DNA from: Anaerolineae bacterium
GTDB lineage: Bacteria > Chloroflexota > Anaerolineae > UBA4142 > SHND01
Assembly: GCA_021463195.1 (NCBI GenBank)
Contig: JAJTXZ010000012.1
Location: 1 to 64,000, forward strand
Direction: 5' to 3'
DNA length: 64,000 nucleotides
Shown: positions 41,349-48,453 of the stretch, piece after piece
Layout: the number at the start of each line of letters is the position of its first letter
Position numbering within the stretch: position 1 is the stretch's first letter
Made by a program: the position numbers and the translations under genes
Notes under the pieces: generated by a model
What the model was told of the DNA's origin: nothing
What the model saw: the letters and a program-made list of their open reading frames with translations, nothing else
Database searches by the model: none

Positions 41349-42959
41349 CTACCACCGCACCGGCTCCTTAAACTCCCCAAACACCTCTTTCAACACATTC
41401 GTAATCTCGCCCACCGTCGCGTACGCGCGCACCGCTTGCAACATCGCGGGCATCACGTTCACGCCTGACTGCGCGTCGTCGCGCACGCGCGCCAACGCCG
41501 CGTCCACCGCGTTCGCGTCGCGTTCCGCTTTCACTTGAGCGAGACGCGCTAATTGTTCCGCCGTCGCTTCGGGTTTGTATTGGTGCAGTTCCACCTCTTG
41601 CGAAACGCTGCCTTCTTCGGTGCGATATTTGTTCACGCCGACTTTGATCATTTCGCCGCTTTGGATTTTTTGCTCGTACGCCAATGCTTGCCGCGACACT
41701 TCGGCTTGCACGAATCCCTTGCTCACCCCGTTCACGATGCCGCCCATCTCGTCGTCCACGCGTTTCATTTCGGCGACCATGCGCGATTCCATTTCATTCG
41801 TCAGCCATTCGATATAATACGAACCCGCGAGCGGGTCAACCGTGTCAGTCAATCCCATCTCATCCGCGAGAATTTGCATCGTCCTTAACGAAATCAGCGA
41901 CGCCTTTTCGCTCGGAATCGTGTACGCCTCGTCGTAACAGCACAGCGCCATCGTCTGCGCGCCGCCCAACGCCGAAATCAACGCGTAATACGCGCCGCGC
42001 ACGATATTGTTTTCCGGTTCCTCAATCGTCAAGCCGCCGCCGCCGCCGCCCGCAATCATTTTCATTTGCAGCGTGTCGGGATTTTGCGCGCCAAATTCTT
42101 CGCGCAGCAATTTCGCCCACAATCGGCGCGCCGCGCGAAATTTCGCCACCTGTTCCCACAAGTTGCCGAAAATATCAAAGTTGAACGACAGCCGTCCCGC
42201 GAATTCATCCACGTTCAAGCCGCGCGCGACGACGCGTTGAATGTACGCGCGCGCGATGCAAAACGCGTACGCGATTTCTTGCACCGGATTCGCGCCCGAT
42301 TCGCGGATGTGATAGCCGCACACGGAAACGGGATAATATTTTTGCGCGTGCTTGGCGCAAAACTCCATCGTGTCCGCAATCAGACGAATCGCCGGTTCAA
42401 CGGGAAAAATCCACGCGCCGCGTCCGATATATTCTTTTAAAATATCGTTCTGCGTCGTCCCGCGCACCTCGTTCAACGGCACGCCCTGTTTTTCCGCGAC
42501 CGCGAGATACATCGCCAAAATAATCGGCGTCACCGCGTTGATGGTCAGCGACACGCTCACCTTGTCAATCGGAATCCCGTCGAACGCCACTTCCATGTCG
42601 CGCAGCGAATCAATCGCCATGCCGACGCGCCCGACTTCGCCATGCGCGCGCGGGTCATCGGAATCGAGTCCCATCTGCGTCGGCAAATCGAACGCGACGT
42701 TGAGAGCGTTTTGTCCGTGTTCGATAAGAAAACGAAATCGTCCATTTGTGTCATGGGGCGTGCCGAATCCCGCGTACTGCCGCATCGTCCACGGCCGCGC
42801 GCGATACATCAGCGGATGAATCCCGCGCGTGAACGGAAATTCGCCCGGTTTGCCCAAATCGCGCGTGTATTCCATCTGCGCGACATCTTCGGGTCCATAC
42901 ACCGGTTTGATTGGGATGCCCGATTCCAAAATCACTTCACGACTAGTTTTATTTGACAT
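41349..42959 (-). CDS. Adenosylcobalamin-dependent acyl-CoA mutase, large subunit (atypical active site)
   Basis: 536 residues from the ATG at 42959. The fold is that of the methylmalonyl-CoA mutase catalytic domain: RQYAGFGTPHDTN (Y62), GTTQNDILKEYIGRGAWIFP, and CGYHIRESGA with H217. The segment that in methylmalonyl-CoA mutases reads like RFHxQTGG is replaced by a glycine run, MKMIAGGGGGGLTIEEPENN (300-319), and the later HTNSYDEA is ALCCYDEA. Substrate-pocket changes of this size point to another substrate. By context this is a (2-aminophenyl)succinyl-CoA mutase giving 2-aminobenzylmalonyl-CoA. The B12 domain is a separate gene at 43186. Confidence 0.88.
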   Translation of the reverse strand: MSNKTSREVILESGIPIKPVYGPEDVAQMEYTRDLGKPGEFPFTRGIHPLMYRARPWTMRQYAGFGTPHDTNGRFRFLIEHGQNALNVAFDLPTQMGLDSDDPRAHGEVGRVGMAIDSLRDMEVAFDGIPIDKVSVSLTINAVTPIILAMYLAVAEKQGVPLNEVRGTTQNDILKEYIGRGAWIFPVEPAIRLIADTMEFCAKHAQKYYPVSVCGYHIRESGANPVQEIAYAFCIARAYIQRVVARGLNVDEFAGRLSFNFDIFGNLWEQVAKFRAARRLWAKLLREEFGAQNPDTLQMKMIAGGGGGGLTIEEPENNIVRGAYYALISALGGAQTMALCCYDEAYTIPSEKASLISLRTMQILADEMGLTDTVDPLAGSYYIEWLTNEMESRMVAEMKRVDDEMGGIVNGVSKGFVQAEVSRQALAYEQKIQSGEMIKVGVNKYRTEEGSVSQEVELHQYKPEATAEQLARLAQVKAERDANAVDAALARVRDDAQSGVNVMPAMLQAVRAYATVGEITNVLKEVFGEFKEPVRW

Positions 42960-42990
42960 ATGAATTGTTAGCTCAAGTTGCGCCATCGAA

Positions 42991-43198
42991 TGGAATTCGA
43001 CGCCTAGAGCGAATTCCATTTTGATTTGTGGATAGACTTTTCGGGTTTTCGAAAATCCGAAAGGTCTTGCCCAAACAAATTAGGAATTCGACGCCTAAAT
43101 AAAGCGGTTAAAAGAACAATGCGAAAAGAACTTTTGCGTAATTCGCGCGCGTTCTTATTCAAAACGCATTGTTTTGCCATCGAATTCAATTCGATGGC
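42991..43198. repeat. Cluster of palindromes between the two mutase-subunit genes
   Basis: This 226-base gap holds at least three inverted repeats: TGGAATTCG/CGAATTCCA (42991-42999, 43010-43018), a 16-bp stem with two wobbles at 43034-43067 around TTTTCGAAAA, and GCCATCGAATT/AATTCGATGGC (43176-43186, 43188-43198). The string GAATTCGACGCCTA occurs twice (about 42993 and 43083). The last palindrome contains the stop codon of the B12-binding gene. No gene is seen in the gap. Confidence 0.75.
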
Positions 43199-43599
43199 AC
43201 GCGCGCCGCCTCGCGCACCCCGCGCGCGATTTCATCGAAATTGGCGCTTGTCGGAAACACGCCCGCGATGCCGAGCGCGCGCAGCGCGTCATGGTCGCGC
43301 ACGGGAATGTTGCCGCCGACGACGACGGGGATGTCCGCGCCCGCCGCGCGTAATTGCGCCAAAATTTTTTCGCTCAACGGCAAATGCGCGCCCGACAAAA
43401 TCGAAAGCCCGATGACATCCACATCTTCTTGAATCGCCGCTTCGGCGATTTGCTCCACCGTGCGATGCAGTCCCGAATAAATCACTTCGAACCCCGCATC
43501 GCGCAAAGCCAACGCAACGACTTTAGCTCCGCGATCATGTCCATCGAGTCCCGGTTTGGCAATTAATACACGTATCGGTTTCACGCCTTCAATCTCCAA
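43186..43599 (-). CDS. B12-binding subunit of acyl-CoA mutase
   Basis: 137 residues matching the C-terminal cobalamin domain of methylmalonyl-CoA mutase. The base-off/His-on motif DxHxxG is present (LDGHDRG, D19-H21-G24), as are [12 protein letters not shown] and [15 protein letters not shown]. The start may be the TTG at 43599, which lies in a 7-base repeat, or the GTG at 43584. It is the small partner of the mutase at 41349, separated from it by palindromic DNA. It carries adenosylcobalamin. Confidence 0.92.
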   Translation of the reverse strand: MEIEGVKPIRVLIAKPGLDGHDRGAKVVALALRDAGFEVIYSGLHRTVEQIAEAAIQEDVDVIGLSILSGAHLPLSEKILAQLRAAGADIPVVVGGNIPVRDHDALRALGIAGVFPTSANFDEIARGVREAARVPSN

Positions 43600-43602
43600 T
43601 CT

Positions 43603-44799
43603 CTAGTCTCCAACCCTCACCACCCACGCCATCGCCGTATCGCCCGCCGCGCAGCCGGTGAACAAACCATAGCCGCCGCCGCGCAGCGCGAGCTCTTCAA
43701 TCAACTCGATGACGAGCCGCATCCCCGTCGGTCCTTGCGGATGTCCAAAGATGAGCGACGAGCCATAGTTGTTCATCGCTTCCGGTTTCACCTTCAGCTG
43801 TTCGCAAAAATAAATATCGTTCACCGCGAACGGATTGTGCGATTTAATCGCGCGCACATCGTCAAGCGAAATTCCCGCGCTGCTTAACGCGCGCTGCGCG
43901 GCAGGCACGGGCGCTTGGCCCATGAACCCTTTTTTCGCGCGCGCCGTGCCAACCGCGACGAGTTGAATCGAAATATTTTCAGCGCGGCTCAATTCGCGCG
44001 CGCGTTCGCGCGTCGTCACAATCATCCCCGCGTTGCCATCGGCGGGAAATGTTTGTCCGCCGTATGTCACCGTGCCGCCATCCAACACCGGTTTCAATTT
44101 TTCCAAACCTTCGCGCGTCGTCGGAAAAATTCCTTCGTCGTCTTGGATCAAAACGCTTTTGCGCGCGTTCCCCACGTCAATCGGCGTCACCATGTATTTG
44201 CGATGAAACGCGGCATCGTCCTTGAGCGCGTCTTGATATTGCGCGTAACGCAGCAGCGCCATTTCGTCCTGCTGTTCTTTAGAAATGTCATTTTCACGCG
44301 CGACATTTTCCGCCGTCTGAATCATCGCAATGCCCGCGTGCGGATCGCAGTTGAAATTGTCCCACACCCAGTCTTCGGTCTCGCCCTTGCCGCCGGGTCC
44401 GAGCGGATTCGGATAATAAATGTGCGGACCATTCGACGTGCGGTCGAGCGTGACGCCGAGAATCGCCTCATGCGTCCCCGTTTCAATTTCGGTCGCGGCA
44501 GAGGCAATCACCCGCGCGCTCGTCGCGCACGCTTGCGAAAATGTGGGACCCGTGATTTCCGGCGCGCCAATCAGCGCGGCGAGCCACGGCGCGGCATAGA
44601 ACGCGCCTTTTTGCGGCACCGTCATGCCCAAAAACAACGCGTCAAAATTTTGCGCGTCAATGTTCCGTTCCTTTAACGCGCGCGCGGCAACCTCACCCGC
44701 AAACCGAATCGGATGCAGATTCGCGAATTTGCCCTGCCATTTCGCAAACGGCGTTGACCAGTAACCGCCGTACGGGATAAAAACATTTTCAAATTTCAT
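43603..44799 (-). CDS. Thiolase family acyl-CoA acetyltransferase
   Basis: 398 residues. The acyl-binding Cys is C91 (SQACATSAR). Family blocks are KSHNPFAVND in place of the usual NEAFA block, GSSLIFGHPQGPTGMR with the catalytic His, and LFTGCAAGDTAMAWV with the second Cys. Changes at these blocks are typical of thiolases that act on aromatic beta-ketoacyl-CoAs. By context it would split 2-aminobenzoylacetyl-CoA into 2-aminobenzoyl-CoA and acetyl-CoA. It lies 3 bases before the B12-subunit gene. Confidence 0.88.
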   Translation of the reverse strand: MKFENVFIPYGGYWSTPFAKWQGKFANLHPIRFAGEVAARALKERNIDAQNFDALFLGMTVPQKGAFYAAPWLAALIGAPEITGPTFSQACATSARVIASAATEIETGTHEAILGVTLDRTSNGPHIYYPNPLGPGGKGETEDWVWDNFNCDPHAGIAMIQTAENVARENDISKEQQDEMALLRYAQYQDALKDDAAFHRKYMVTPIDVGNARKSVLIQDDEGIFPTTREGLEKLKPVLDGGTVTYGGQTFPADGNAGMIVTTRERARELSRAENISIQLVAVGTARAKKGFMGQAPVPAAQRALSSAGISLDDVRAIKSHNPFAVNDIYFCEQLKVKPEAMNNYGSSLIFGHPQGPTGMRLVIELIEELALRGGGYGLFTGCAAGDTAMAWVVRVGD

Positions 44800-44853
44800 T
44801 TCACGCTTCTCGGATTCGGCGTTAGAGAACGCCTACTACGCACACTTGTTTCC

Positions 44854-44895
44854 ACTTTTAGCTTTTAACTTTTAACTTTGAACTTTTTACTTTCA
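44854..44895. repeat. 7-base repeat tract (ACTTTTA type, 6 units)
   Basis: Six units in strict 7-base phase (ACTTTTA, GCTTTTA, ACTTTTA, ACTTTGA, ACTTTTT, ACTTTCA) fill the gap between the SDR and thiolase genes and run into the SDR stop. The sequence family differs from the GGAGAYT tracts but the period is the same. Confidence 0.85.
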
Positions 44896-45660
44896 ATGCC
44901 CCACCGTCACGCCGCCATTCACATCCAACACTTGCCCCGTGATGTAACTCGAATCATCGCTCACGAGAAAGAGATGCGCGCGCGCGATTTCTTCCGGTTC
45001 GGCAAAGCGGCGCAGCGGAATGCGTTCGGTCAGCGCGGTCTGCAATTTTTCGGGAATCGCGGCGGTCATGCGCGTTTTCACCGCGCCCGGCGCGACGCAG
45101 TTGACCCGAATATTGAATCGCGCCCATTCCAGCGCATGCGTTTTCGTCAAGCCAATCACGCCCGCTTTCGACGCGGAATAATTCGCCTGCCCAATGTTGC
45201 CGTACGCGCCGACCGACGCGGTGTTGACGATGCGTCCGTAATTTTGTTTTATCATCGGAACTGCCGCGAGCTGCGACATGAGCCACGTGCCTTTCAAGTT
45301 CACGCCCAACACCGCGTCCCACTGCTCGTCGCTCATCATTTTCGTTTCGCCGTCTTTGATGCGTAACGTCAACGCGTCGCGCGTGATGCCCGCGTTGTTG
45401 ATGAGAATGTCGAGCCGTCCAAATTTTTCCAGCGCGGCATCAACGATTTTTTGCGCGTCCGCGCGTTCCGCCACATTGCCGATGACGGCGATACATTGTC
45501 CGCCGCTATCGTTAATCATTTGCGCCGTTTCATTCGCGCCCGCTTCGTCCATGTCGCATACGACGACGCGCGCGCCTTCATTCGCAAAACATATTGCCGT
45601 CGCGCGTCCGATGCCGCTGCCGCCGCCGGTGATTAAAGCAACCTTGTCTTGTAGTTTCAT
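44893..45660 (-). CDS. Short-chain dehydrogenase/reductase (3-hydroxyacyl-CoA dehydrogenase role)
   Basis: 255 residues of the classical SDR family. The NAD(P) motif is TGGGSGIG (11-18), with NNAG at 88-91 and the catalytic set N121, S149, Y161 and K165 (YSASK). D36 after strand 2 (VCDMDEAG) favours NAD. The FabG/3-hydroxyacyl-CoA dehydrogenase-like C-terminus is DVNGGVTVGH. Within this cluster it probably oxidises 3-hydroxy-3-(2-aminophenyl)propionyl-CoA. It is upstream of the thiolase gene in the same direction. The plus-strand antitoxin gene starts 71 bases upstream. Confidence 0.9.
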   Translation of the reverse strand: MKLQDKVALITGGGSGIGRATAICFANEGARVVVCDMDEAGANETAQMINDSGGQCIAVIGNVAERADAQKIVDAALEKFGRLDILINNAGITRDALTLRIKDGETKMMSDEQWDAVLGVNLKGTWLMSQLAAVPMIKQNYGRIVNTASVGAYGNIGQANYSASKAGVIGLTKTHALEWARFNIRVNCVAPGAVKTRMTAAIPEKLQTALTERIPLRRFAEPEEIARAHLFLVSDDSSYITGQVLDVNGGVTVGH

Positions 45661-45731
45661 TTTCTGCTCCGTAAAAATTTCATTGCGTAATCCAATTCGC
45701 TATGTTACAATTTTATCGAGAGGTAAAAATT

Positions 45732-46070
45732 ATGAAAACGCAATCGGTTGTTTCGGATGTTACAGTTCAGGTTTCCAGCGAACCCGTCTTGACGCTGCCC
45801 AGACAATTAAGCCGCGAGTTGGGTCTGCGCTCCGGGCAAAAAGTCAGCGTGCGCGTGCGGAATGGCGTGCTGAAAATTCACAAAAACGGAAAACGGACCA
45901 CGCGTGGACGGCCCTCGAATGGGACGCGCAAACGTAAGCGACGCGATGCCAAGTTAATGGACTGGGCAGGCGCCATCAAAAGCAAGTCAGAGCAGGTCAT
46001 CCAAATCGAAGATTTCATGGAACATCATGGTTATGAACAACTCGAAGGCAAAAAAAACTTGGGTTATTGA
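45732..46070 (+). CDS. AbrB/MazE-type antitoxin with HGYEQL tail
   Basis: 112 residues from the ATG at 45732. The N-terminus is a swapped-hairpin AbrB domain (VLTLPRQLSRELGLRSGQKV, then SVRVRNGVLKIH). A basic linker (RPSNGTRKRKRRDAK) joins the tail MDWAGAIKSKSEQVIQIEDF, then MEHHGYEQLE. The tail matches that of the Phd-like antitoxin at 36511, while the DNA-binding part is of another fold. The stop lies 44 bases inside the PIN toxin gene. Confidence 0.82.
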   Translation: MKTQSVVSDVTVQVSSEPVLTLPRQLSRELGLRSGQKVSVRVRNGVLKIHKNGKRTTRGRPSNGTRKRKRRDAKLMDWAGAIKSKSEQVIQIEDFMEHHGYEQLEGKKNLGY

Positions 46071-46584
46071 TTTCAATAGCGCGCTGCCAACCGCGCTCTA
46101 TTGGGATTCGAGCTTTATCATCAATTTTGCCCACGCCGATGCGCGTTGGCACTCCGAGTGCGTCGAATTTGGCGCGCGCCTCGACAATAGCGAAACGCTC
46201 TCCTACGTTTCAACGCTTGCGCTTGATGAAGCTTGGTTTGTTCTCTTGCAGCTCATGATCCAAGATGATTATTCAGGCAAGTCATTTTGGCGCGTCGTGA
46301 ACGATAATCCGCGTGTGATTGTCAATTACATTGACCGTCTCGAAAAAATCAGCGACGACATTTACGCGAATCCACGCGTGCGCGTCGTCACAATCGGTTC
46401 ACGCACGCCGCGCCTCGCCTTGAACAACATGCGCGATTTTTATCTACTGCCGCGCGACGCGCTGCATCTCGCCACAATGCGCCAATACAAACTCACTCAC
46501 CTCGTCACCACCGACGCCGATTTTCTCCCCGTTCAAAATATTTTCATTTATACGTGTAATCCCGCGCTGAATCCATCGCGTTAG
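46027..46584 (+). CDS. PIN-domain toxin (VapC-like), paralogue of 36815
   Basis: 185 residues with PIN acidic positions in LYWDSSFIINF, LALDEAWFVLLQL, RDALHLATM and TTDADFLPV. It starts at the ATG at 46027 or 46033 within the antitoxin gene. It is clearly homologous along its length to the PIN protein at 36815 (shared SFIINF, LALDE, WFVLLQL, LLPRDA, DADF, YTCNP/FTCNP). It is the probable RNase of a toxin-antitoxin pair placed between the SDR and MaoC genes of the catabolic cluster, on the opposite strand. Confidence 0.86.
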   Translation: MVMNNSKAKKTWVIDFNSALPTALYWDSSFIINFAHADARWHSECVEFGARLDNSETLSYVSTLALDEAWFVLLQLMIQDDYSGKSFWRVVNDNPRVIVNYIDRLEKISDDIYANPRVRVVTIGSRTPRLALNNMRDFYLLPRDALHLATMRQYKLTHLVTTDADFLPVQNIFIYTCNPALNPSR

Positions 46585-46585
46585 A

Positions 46586-46685
46586 GACCTGACAGGTTTT
46601 CAAGGCGTACGTTTTACTTGGCGAAAGCGCGATGTACAACGCGTCTGGTGTATCCCACGCGCACGCGATAGAAACCTGTCAGGTC
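46586..46685. repeat. Paired ACCTGACAGGT elements between convergent genes
   Basis: GACCTGACAGGTTT (46586-46599) is complementary to AAACCTGTCAGGTC (46672-46685), with 72 bases between. Each arm is itself near-palindromic (ACCT-GAC-AGGT). They fill the gap between the PIN toxin stop and the MaoC stop and could form a shared terminator-like structure or be a miniature mobile element. Confidence 0.65.
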
Positions 46686-46688
46686 TTG

Positions 46689-47138
46689 TTAGCGTTTCAT
46701 CAACGTCGTCCACGTTCCTTCAATCACCGCTTTATTTTCTTGATTGCATACGCGCGTCGTAAAAATCACCACGCCGCGGTCCGCTTTCGACGATTCTTTT
46801 TTCTCCGCGACGGTCAATTCCAAATGCACCGTGTCGCCAAATTTCACCGCGCCCTTGTATTGAATCACCTGCTCCATCAGCGCAATCGTCGTGCCTTCAA
46901 AAATCCCAAGCCAATTCGCCATGCCCGTTGACATTGCCGCAATCAACATGCCGTGCGCGATGCGTTCGCCGAACGGCGTCGTCTTGCCAAATTCGGCGTC
47001 GGTGTGCAGTGGATTGAAATCGCCCGACACGCCCGCGAACGTCACCACATCCGCTTCCGTCACCGTCCGCGCCTGCGAAACAAAAACATCGCCCACCTTG
47101 AATTCATCAAACATCAACCCGCGCGCTTTATTTGACAC
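46689..47138 (-). CDS. MaoC-like (R)-specific enoyl-CoA hydratase
   Basis: 149 residues, hot-dog fold. The hydratase-2 motif is intact: GDFNPLHTDAEFGKTTPFGE with the catalytic Asp and His, followed by RIAHGMLIAAMSTGM. The start is a GTG at 47138 with GGAGG 5 bases upstream. It would hydrate an enoyl-CoA, by context 2-aminocinnamoyl-CoA. It is upstream of the SDR gene in transcription order, from which it is separated by the plus-strand toxin-antitoxin pair. Confidence 0.9.
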   Translation of the reverse strand: MSNKARGLMFDEFKVGDVFVSQARTVTEADVVTFAGVSGDFNPLHTDAEFGKTTPFGERIAHGMLIAAMSTGMANWLGIFEGTTIALMEQVIQYKGAVKFGDTVHLELTVAEKKESSKADRGVVIFTTRVCNQENKAVIEGTWTTLMKR

Positions 47139-47156
47139 AATCGCCTCCGTTGCAAA

Positions 47157-47232
47157 GGAGACTAGAGACTAGAGATTGGAGAGTGTCATTGCGAGGAACG
47201 AAGCAATCTCTAATCTCCAGTCTCCAATCTCC
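47157..47232. repeat. Inverted 7-base repeat tract flanking a GTCATTGCGAGG element
   Basis: Four GGAGACT-type units (47157-47184) and four complementary units (47205-47232) enclose GTCATTGCGAGGAACGAAG, a sequence type found as a dispersed repeat in several anaerobes. It fills the gap between the acyl-CoA dehydrogenase and MaoC genes and can fold into a long hairpin. Confidence 0.82.
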
Positions 47233-47236
47233 ACTG

Positions 47237-48379
47237 CTACATCCCCATCTCTTTCGCGATAATATTTTTCAAAAGTTCGCTCGTGCCGCCGCCGTACAAT
47301 AAAAAGCGCGAATCGCGGTACAAACGCTGCGGCGTCATTTCCATCGCCATGCCATACGCGCCGAAAACGCGCGTCGCTTCGTCCGCGCATTTCGCCGCGT
47401 GTTCGGTTGGAAAAAGTTTCGCGATCGCCGCCTCTTTGTTGCACGCGCGTTTTTGGTCGAGCAGCCACGCGGCGTAATACACCATCCAGCGCGACGTTTC
47501 AATGCCGACTTCCATGTCCGCGAGTTTGTGTTGAATCGCCTGAAAGTCGCCAATCTTGTGACCGAACGCGCTGCGCTCTTGCGAATAACGCAGCGCTTCA
47601 TCGCGCGCCGCGCGCGCCAGCCCAATGCCCAACGCGCCCGTCATGACGCGAATTTCATTCAACGTCGCGCGCAGCGCGCCGAAACCCGAACCCTCTTTGC
47701 CGCCGAATAAATTTTCTTTTGGCACGCGCACGCCGTCGAGCGTGATTTCCGCCGTCTCGGACGCGACGACGCCCACTTTCGGAATTTTTTTGCTCACGGC
47801 GAGTCCGGGCGTTCCTTTTTCGACGAGGAACATGTCAATCCCTTTGAAACCCGCGTCGGGATTTGTTTTCGCGGCGATGCTGAAAAAATCGGCGCGCGTC
47901 GCGGAGGTGATAAAAGTTTTCGTCCCCGTCAAAATATAATCGTCGCCGTCGCGCACCGCCCGCGTCGTAATCGCGCCGAGGTCGCTGCCCGCGTTCGGTT
48001 CCGTCATCGCGATTGTGCCAATTTTTTCGCCGCGTATCGCCGGCACGAGCAGACGCTGTTTTTGTTCTTGCGAGCCGTAGCGAAAAATAAACGTCGTCCC
48101 CATCAAACACTGCATCATCACCGCCGCCGCGAGCGACAAGTAACCGCGCGCGAATTCTTCGAGCATCAGCGCAAACATCAACGCGTCGCCGTTCGCGCCG
48201 CCGTACTCTTCGGGATAGCGCAAACCGAAATAACCGAGCGCGCCGATGCGTTGAAACAATTCCGCGTCGAGCGTCTGCCGTTCTTCCATCGCGCCAATGC
48301 GCGGCGTCACCTCACGCGCCACAAAATCGGCGACGGATTCTTGAAAAGCGATGTGTTCGGGAGAAAGTTGGAAATCCAT
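47237..48379 (-). CDS. Acyl-CoA dehydrogenase
   Basis: 380 residues from the ATG at 48379; upstream codons are repeat-derived. Signatures are IGTIAMTEPNAGSDLGAITT (FAD/substrate loop), YILTGTKTFIT and RSAFGHKIGDFQAIQHKLAD. The C-terminal motif, usually YEGTSE, is YGGGTSE, so the catalytic Glu is not there. E242 (LNEIR) aligns with the alternative catalytic Glu of isovaleryl- and long-chain-type enzymes. In context it would oxidatively decarboxylate 2-aminobenzylmalonyl-CoA to 2-aminocinnamoyl-CoA, passing electrons to an ETF not present in the window. Confidence 0.9.
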   Translation of the reverse strand: MDFQLSPEHIAFQESVADFVAREVTPRIGAMEERQTLDAELFQRIGALGYFGLRYPEEYGGANGDALMFALMLEEFARGYLSLAAAVMMQCLMGTTFIFRYGSQEQKQRLLVPAIRGEKIGTIAMTEPNAGSDLGAITTRAVRDGDDYILTGTKTFITSATRADFFSIAAKTNPDAGFKGIDMFLVEKGTPGLAVSKKIPKVGVVASETAEITLDGVRVPKENLFGGKEGSGFGALRATLNEIRVMTGALGIGLARAARDEALRYSQERSAFGHKIGDFQAIQHKLADMEVGIETSRWMVYYAAWLLDQKRACNKEAAIAKLFPTEHAAKCADEATRVFGAYGMAMEMTPQRLYRDSRFLLYGGGTSELLKNIIAKEMGM

Positions 48380-48381
48380 GA

Positions 48382-48449
48382 AAAGATTGGAGATTGGAGA
48401 TTGGAGATTGGAGACTGATGAAATCTCTAATCTCCAGTCTCTACTCTCT
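48382..48449. repeat. Inverted 7-base repeat tract (GGAGATT type)
   Basis: Five units in phase from 48382 to 48416 (AAAGATT, three GGAGATT, GGAGACT) are followed by four complementary units (48422-48449). It occupies the gap between the acyl-CoA dehydrogenase and CoA-transferase genes and folds into a hairpin. Confidence 0.85.
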
Positions 48450-48453
48450 TTTC

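Noticed and set aside
41349-43599. Ordinary methylmalonyl-CoA mutase for propionate metabolism
   Set aside because: The active-site blocks differ strongly, and no propionyl-CoA carboxylase or MeaB-type G-protein gene is nearby. Kept only as a less likely alternative.
46586-46685. Operator or attachment site built from ACCTGACAGGT
   Set aside because: There is no integrase gene or regulator next to it. The position between convergent genes fits a repeat or terminator-like element better.
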